Positions 59,073-64,000 of a DNA stretch of 64,000 bases are shown here, piece after piece; position 1 is the stretch's first letter, and each line of letters begins with the position of its first letter. A program made the position numbers and the translations under genes. This DNA comes from Cunninghamia lanceolata (Eukaryota; Streptophyta; Pinopsida; Cupressales; Cupressaceae). A model generated the notes under the pieces. That model made no database searches. It saw nothing but the letters and a program-made list of their open reading frames with translations, and was not told the origin of the DNA. The stretch lies in assembly GCA_027924645.1 (NCBI GenBank), contig BSBN01001752.1, positions 11,798,001 to 11,862,000 of the forward strand, written 5' to 3'.

Positions 59073-60111
59073 TATTGATAACTGAGAGGGGGGGGTGAAT
59101 CAGTTATCCTAATTATTTCTTCTTTTGAACTTTCTTATTAATCAAAGCAGCATTGAATCAAACAAACAAACATTACCATAAAATGAGAAACACATGACAC
59201 AGTATTTTTGACGTGGAAACCCGGTTAAGGGAGAAAACCACGGGGTGATTAACCCAAAGATTATTCTCTGTTAGAAGAATAAGGAATTACAAAATGGCAC
59301 TTGCCAATTAGGGCTCACTGCCCGAGCACACTGCTCACAAAGAGGCACACTGCCTACAAGGAGACACACTGTCTACAAAAGAATGTTATACAATACTTGA
59401 ACTGATTGGAAGCATCTACATATGCTGGAGTTCAGTTCCGGTTAGGCTCAGTATACTGATCTGCTGCACTTCATCTTTCCTTTGTTCTTTAATCTGCTAT
59501 CTTTTCACATACCAGATCTTTCTTACTTCTTCTGCTCTGCTCTATATTTATTCGCATACACCTTCACATCATCACACTTTTCACAACTAAATCCATCCTC
59601 TATATATATCCGCACTAGTGATTTCATTATCTTTCTAGTCGGCACCCGGAATAATCTATCTTCTCACAAACTCTGTTCTGTCGGCTGAATCCTTGCATAT
59701 CAAGTAATGCGGATCAAGCATATACTTGTAGATATCATTAATCATGTCGGCCAAACATGATTCATGCCTTCACAACCTTTACCATCAACAGTAACACATC
59801 CGGAAAATAGTCTGATACTCAACTATTCATATCTTTTTCTTTGTTCATCACCGGAGGCTAAATCCTTGGAATATACTACTCAAGGTAGTCCTCTTGACTT
59901 CCCCAAATCCGCACTGCACCAAGACACTTCCTCTGAGAGATCCAGACCAATCTGTCGGACCTTGCCACATGCTCTGTTCTTGTTCACCGGACCACAACAA
60001 TCTTCATTCTGACTTCCGGTAGAGACACACCATGACTTGCAGATATGTGGGATGACCTTTGTTGCCATCAATGACAACAACCATGAATCCATATAGTGTC
60101 TCTTGCCAACA
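59073..60111 (-). mobile_element. Solo LTR K of the F family, TSD CTTTC
   Basis: 1,039-bp LTR between CTTTC at 59068-59072 and 60112-60116. Its start TATTGATAACTGAG lacks about 12 bases present in F and has G changed to A in the terminal TG, but the hairpin arms GATAACTGA/TCAGTTATC are intact. It ends TTGCCAACA. It sits between the protease and linker of J and shows that F-type elements transposed more than once. Confidence 0.92.
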
Positions 60112-60116
60112 CTTTC

Positions 60117-60780
60117 TATCTTATATTCCCCACATCCTTTGTCTTGGATTTGAACTTTAGGGTTAAGTGGTGGAATGAAGGTGGTGGTGGATTTGGATAA
60201 CATGGATGGGTCAACAAAATGTGATGAGGTGGAAGGTAAAATTCCCCTATTTATGGGTGCTTGATGCTGTGGAACTTCCCTTAGGTGGCTGCAATATTGA
60301 AAGGCATTGAGATCACCAGGTATAGTGATTTATGTGCCATTGTAAGGGAATTTAATGCATTGGTGCTAGGTGGATGGCATGGCCTTCATGAGATGGATCC
60401 ATGGTCAGTTGAGGATGAGATTGTAGGGAAGTTCAACATCCAAGGCCTGGAATGCAGTGTTGAGAGTGGCAGGCCCAACTCTTACAGGAAGTGAGATCAC
60501 TCCCTTGGAGGAACGTTCAACATCATCCTAAGCTTTGATGAAAATCCTTTTGGTGGGGTCCACACATGCTTCTGAGTAACCCAATATCATTACTAACTTT
60601 AAAGGACATATATTTAACCCTGCTTCACCTTCTATCAAGACCCGTCTAATCTTGTGCTTGTTAATGAAGACCTCGAGGTGTAGTGGATCGATATGATTAG
60701 GTCAGTGTGAGGGTATATCACATTTAGTGAAAGTGACATGGTTGGAGGCAGCTAAATGTCCCACCATGGCCTAGAATTGA
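60117..60780 (-). pseudogene. Gypsy J protease, catalytic site lost
   Basis: Aligned to the L protease: MVGHLAAS start (near 60768), NKHKIRRVLIEGEAGLNI (about 60662-60630) and PWIHLMKAMPST (near 60400). The active-site triplet DGG of L is EGE here, so the nucleophilic Asp is gone. Several stops. Confidence 0.85.
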
Positions 60781-63512
60781 TTGACATCTATGGGGATGGA
60801 AGATTCCAACAAAGCCTTATCGAGAATGGCATTATGCTCTGGGGATAGGCGAAGTAGTTCAAAAATGGATATTTGTGCTGGAGTCTTTTTCAAGTGGTTC
60901 AAGAGATTATATTGGATCTTTGGTTGTACATTAGATAGATTGGATGAATACGATGGAGTGCCCTATTCTATTACCTTGGCCCTATGAGTGGTGATGGTGC
61001 ACTCAGGACAGGATTTGATGGTGATCATGGAGATGTTACTATCAAAGGTGCAGATGTTGTTAATGGTGTAATCATAGGCGATATTGTTGTAATTTACATG
61101 GTCAAGTGGCTTGGTTCCTGAGGTGGAAGCTTTTCCCAATCCATGATTTTGTAAAGGGTCTTGAAAGATAGTGTGATCGGTATTAGAGGAACCTTGTGGA
61201 TTATCAACAGTGGCATCCCCTTGGTTGATAAAGTCTTGTATGATGTTCTTCAGTTTGTAACAATTGGATGTTTTGTGCCCTTTGATTCGGTGACAGTCAC
61301 AAAAGTCATTTTCATTCCATTAGGGAGGTTTAAAAGCTAGGTCATATGGTATGACCTCCGGTAATTAGATGAGGTTGGACTGTAACAACTTCTTTAGGAT
61401 TACCTCGATGGGTTCTGTTAGGGGTGTAAAGTTTTGCCGAGGATTATTATTTCTTGGAAGCTGTCTTCTTTGGTTGTTGTGAATTGCATTAGTCATTTGT
61501 TGTTGTGGTTGTGTTTTTTGTTGAATGGGTAGTTGATTATTTTGCACCTTAGGTGCTTTGAGTGTGAGAACGTGGCCGGTTCTATTGATTGCCTTTGCAT
61601 CTATGACCCCATCATTAGTGACGTTCTTGTTTCGAGACAAAAACTTGTTCTTCTCATAGGGTGGGTTTTGAGTGTTTTGGTTCTTGTTGGAAAATTTGAT
61701 TGTACCCTTAGCTATGAGGGCTTTCTTGATGGCTATTCCTTTTTCAACGACTTCTCCGAAGGAGGTACAACAATGGATTTGCAGTTGGTGCATGAGTTCT
61801 TTGTTAAGGTTCTCAACGAAGATTGGTACCAATTGGATCTTGGGAATATGGCATGGATATTTGCTAGCTAGGCTCCTCCACCTTTGGAAGAAGGAGATGA
61901 ACGTTTCTCCATCTTCTTGCCTTGTATGGTATAATGTGGCAACATTCACATCCGTCTCGATGTTATAAGAGAAGTGAGATATGAATTTATCTACGAGTTC
62001 GGTCCACGTCCTAATTCTCATGGGGAGGTGTGCGAACCACTCAAGTGATTGACCTGCGAGGCTCCTTGGGAATAATCTCATCAAGTATGTGTGCTCATAT
62101 GCAATCTCAAGACAAGCTGTGTGCAATTCCCTCACATGCTCTATGGGACTTCCTTTTCCCCTATATTTGTTGAAGTTAGGCACATTGTAGTTTGGTGGAA
62201 AAGGTGGCATGTAAATGCTTTTGTCGAAGGGATAAGGACATAAATCTTCCATGGAATATCCCTTCTTTGTGGTAGAGACTTGCATGTTTGAGAAGCGTTG
62301 TTCTAGCATTTGCATCTTCTATGTCCAGGCTTTAAACAAGTTCAATGATGTGTCCAAGGTATTTGTGGGTGCATTTTGGTATGGATTACCCATGTTTAAT
62401 GTCGACGTGTTTTGGGGTTCCAAATTTGTAACAAGTGGGTTGGTATGTGTGTTGAAGGGAATGTATGATGAAGACATATTTAGGTTTTGATTGTTGGGTA
62501 TGTACATGATATTGGGATTAATGTATTGAAGGTGGGGAGATGCACTTGTAGCGTTTTGGTTTTGGATGTAGTTGGGATTTGTTTGGAAGAGGATGTTTTG
62601 GTCCACTTGTTGTTGTAAGGGATTCAAAGGGGTGTTTTGATGTGATGCATTTTGATTGACATTTAGGTGAGACACATGTTGATGATTTTGAGGGATGGTG
62701 TGATTTTGAGTGGTACCAATGTTAGTGTAAGTATTAGGTATGGTATTACTATTTTGAAAATTTGGGTCTACATATTGATGACTCAAAACATTGCTTTGTG
62801 TAGTCCCAACATTCATGTTCACATTCAGTATGGTGTTATTTTGGCCAAGGGGGTCCATTTTTATATTGCCTAAGTTGTTATTTATTTGAGGTCCAAGGTT
62901 CATATTTGCATTTGATGTGGTATGGACCCCATGCGTATGTGCCCGCAGAGTCACTATATGCATCTTTCACATTCTTTTGTTTTGGTTCATGTTCATCGAA
63001 GCGAAGGGGTTTGCAAAATTCAGCGGTTGTGATATGGCTTTTGCATTGTTTGTGTCAAATGGAGGAAGTGTATGGGAGATTGTTGAATCTTGTGATGTTT
63101 CTCCCATAGGGATGTTAGCATTTTCTTGTGTCGGACTCATGTAGCTAGTAGATAGTGTTGTTTGACCTTGGCCTTGTGTGACATTGTTTGGCGAGGTTCC
63201 CATAATTGCATTGACATCTACCCCTGTGGGAAGTTTAGTGTTAATTTCTAAGAGACGCATGAGGTAGGTTTGAGCATTAGCGGCTATCATTTCATCTATG
63301 ATGCGCAACATCCTAGGATCTTGGGAGGCCTCTTCAATTTCTTGTTGAGTAATCCCTTGATTATTTTTTTGCAAAAGGAGATTCTCAAAGGGATTCGGCA
63401 TGTTGGAGTGAGGTTCATGTTGCTCATTAGATGAGGTTCCAAATCTCATTGTGTTTGTGAGATGATCTAAGGATTCTCCCTTTCTCTTCTTTTGCAACCG
63501 TGTCTCAACCAT
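60781..63512 (-). pseudogene. Gypsy J gag
   Basis: ATG at 63510-63512 (MVETRLQKKRKGESL). One frame with stops at 62967, 62319 and 61365. The N-terminal ~400 residues are Asn/Gln-rich and disordered-looking. The retrotransposon gag core lies at about residues 430-570 (YLMRLFPRSL, FFQRWRSLASKYPCH). A knuckle of the form CDCHRIKGHKTSNC lies near 61310-61270. Same order as L, so the two are related Tat elements. Would form the particle and bind RNA. Confidence 0.87.
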
Positions 63513-64000
63513 ATAAGACTTACTAGCTTTTGTTTGACCTAAGGATAGGAATGCAAAGTGTTAATGCTATATTTTTGGTATTTTCTTGGGATATAATTGA
63601 AATGCAACTAAGGTTGGAAATACACCTATGCAAATGGAAATAGAAAAATGAGGATGAGTTATGTTGATGTTTTGGGATTCAACTAATTCAAATGAGACCA
63701 AGACTATGGTAGAGGTTGATAGATATTAGTCTTTGAAAATTTTAGCTCCGAGAGGTTACTAATGTCTACTAATGACTTTATCAAAGCACTGGTTGGATTT
63801 ATCGAGACCTTGGAGTGTTGATGTAGAAGAAATTATTTGATTAAAGTGAGCTCGTGAGTTGAGACTCTACTTCAAAGGATTGGACTTAAACTAGTCTTGT
63901 GAGTACTAAGCCCAATTTTTGACTGATTTGAAAAAAGGTATCAAGGTCTCTTGGTCCAATATTGTACTTATGATGTAGTCAAGCTTCGACAGTTTCTCCT
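63513..64000 (-). other. 5' leader of gypsy J
   Basis: Non-coding sequence upstream of gag, running out of the window. No primer site or LTR is reached. Confidence 0.6.

Larger units (their letters stand above)
47977..64000 (-). mobile_element. Tat-type Ty3/gypsy element J with antisense PMD gene
   Basis: Minus-strand element of at least 16 kb inserted into copia C (left duplicate would be AACCA, 47972-47976). From right to left: leader (63513-64000+), gag, protease, linker, RT, RNase H, second RNase H, integrase (to 54828), a 5.4-kb 3' region with a plus-strand PMD gene, PPT and 3' LTR (47977-49375). The second, archaeal-type RNase H is the hallmark of the Tat clade; extra ORFs 3' of pol, some antisense, are known in that clade. 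The 5' LTR lies beyond the window. Solo LTR K interrupts it. Confidence 0.87.

Overview
The window is repeat-dense nuclear DNA of a seed plant. It is AT-rich, contains no recognisable intact host gene, and is built almost entirely from LTR retrotransposons inserted into one another. The copia, Tat-type Ty3/gypsy and plant-mobile-domain content is plant-specific. The very large nested repeats suggest a gymnosperm-sized genome, but that part is inference and no species is claimed.

Layout. (1) 1-5833: minus-strand copia element 'A', cut by the window edge, with one 5' LTR (4604-5833). It sits in a minus-strand Tat-type gypsy 'L' (5834-12113: linker, protease, gag, long leader with short repeats, 5' LTR). 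(2) 12114-16342: AT-rich DNA with microsatellites, GC-rich palindromes and a plus-strand LTR 'M' (16052-16342). (3) 16409-47976: a very old minus-strand copia 'C'. Only about 2.7 kb of it survives, in four separated pieces (RNase H tail; RNase H/RT/integrase; integrase core; integrase N-terminus), because other elements landed in it. These are copia 'B' (16604-25180, TSD GACTC, itself hit by solo LTR 'N' 18391-19681, TSD AAAAT); Tat derivative 'D' (27245-31834, TSD CCATC, rearranged); and plus-strand solo LTR 'G' (31988-47687), which was itself hit by copia 'E' (32123-39124, TSD GAGTT) and by a pol-less element 'F' (39691-47346, TSD GTGTG). (4) 47977-64000: minus-strand Tat-type gypsy 'J' with a 3' LTR at 47977-49375, gag and pol, and an antisense plant mobile domain (PMD) gene between pol and the 3' LTR. 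J carries solo LTR 'K' (59073-60111, TSD CTTTC).

How the parts relate. A, B and E are one copia family: each has a single gag-pol frame, an initiator-Met-tRNA-type primer site, LTRs of 1.23-1.38 kb and repeated polypurine motifs. Element F has the same LTR signature (U5 hairpin, R/U5 block, short repeat array, polypurine motif) but no pol. It encodes a coiled-coil protein with four CCHC knuckles and a second protein of about 1,080 codons that I do not recognise. It is the best candidate here for an undescribed system, presumably driven in trans by A/B/E-type elements. D is a second non-autonomous element; its only ORF resembles the Tat protease without the catalytic Asp. J adds an antisense PMD gene with a nearby TATA box.

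All coding regions are decayed. Premature stops are mostly C-to-T changes at CAG, CAA or CGA codons, as expected of silenced, methylated transposons. Boundaries backed by target-site duplications (B, D, E, F, G, K, N) are the firmest calls; functions of F ORF2 and the D protein are open.
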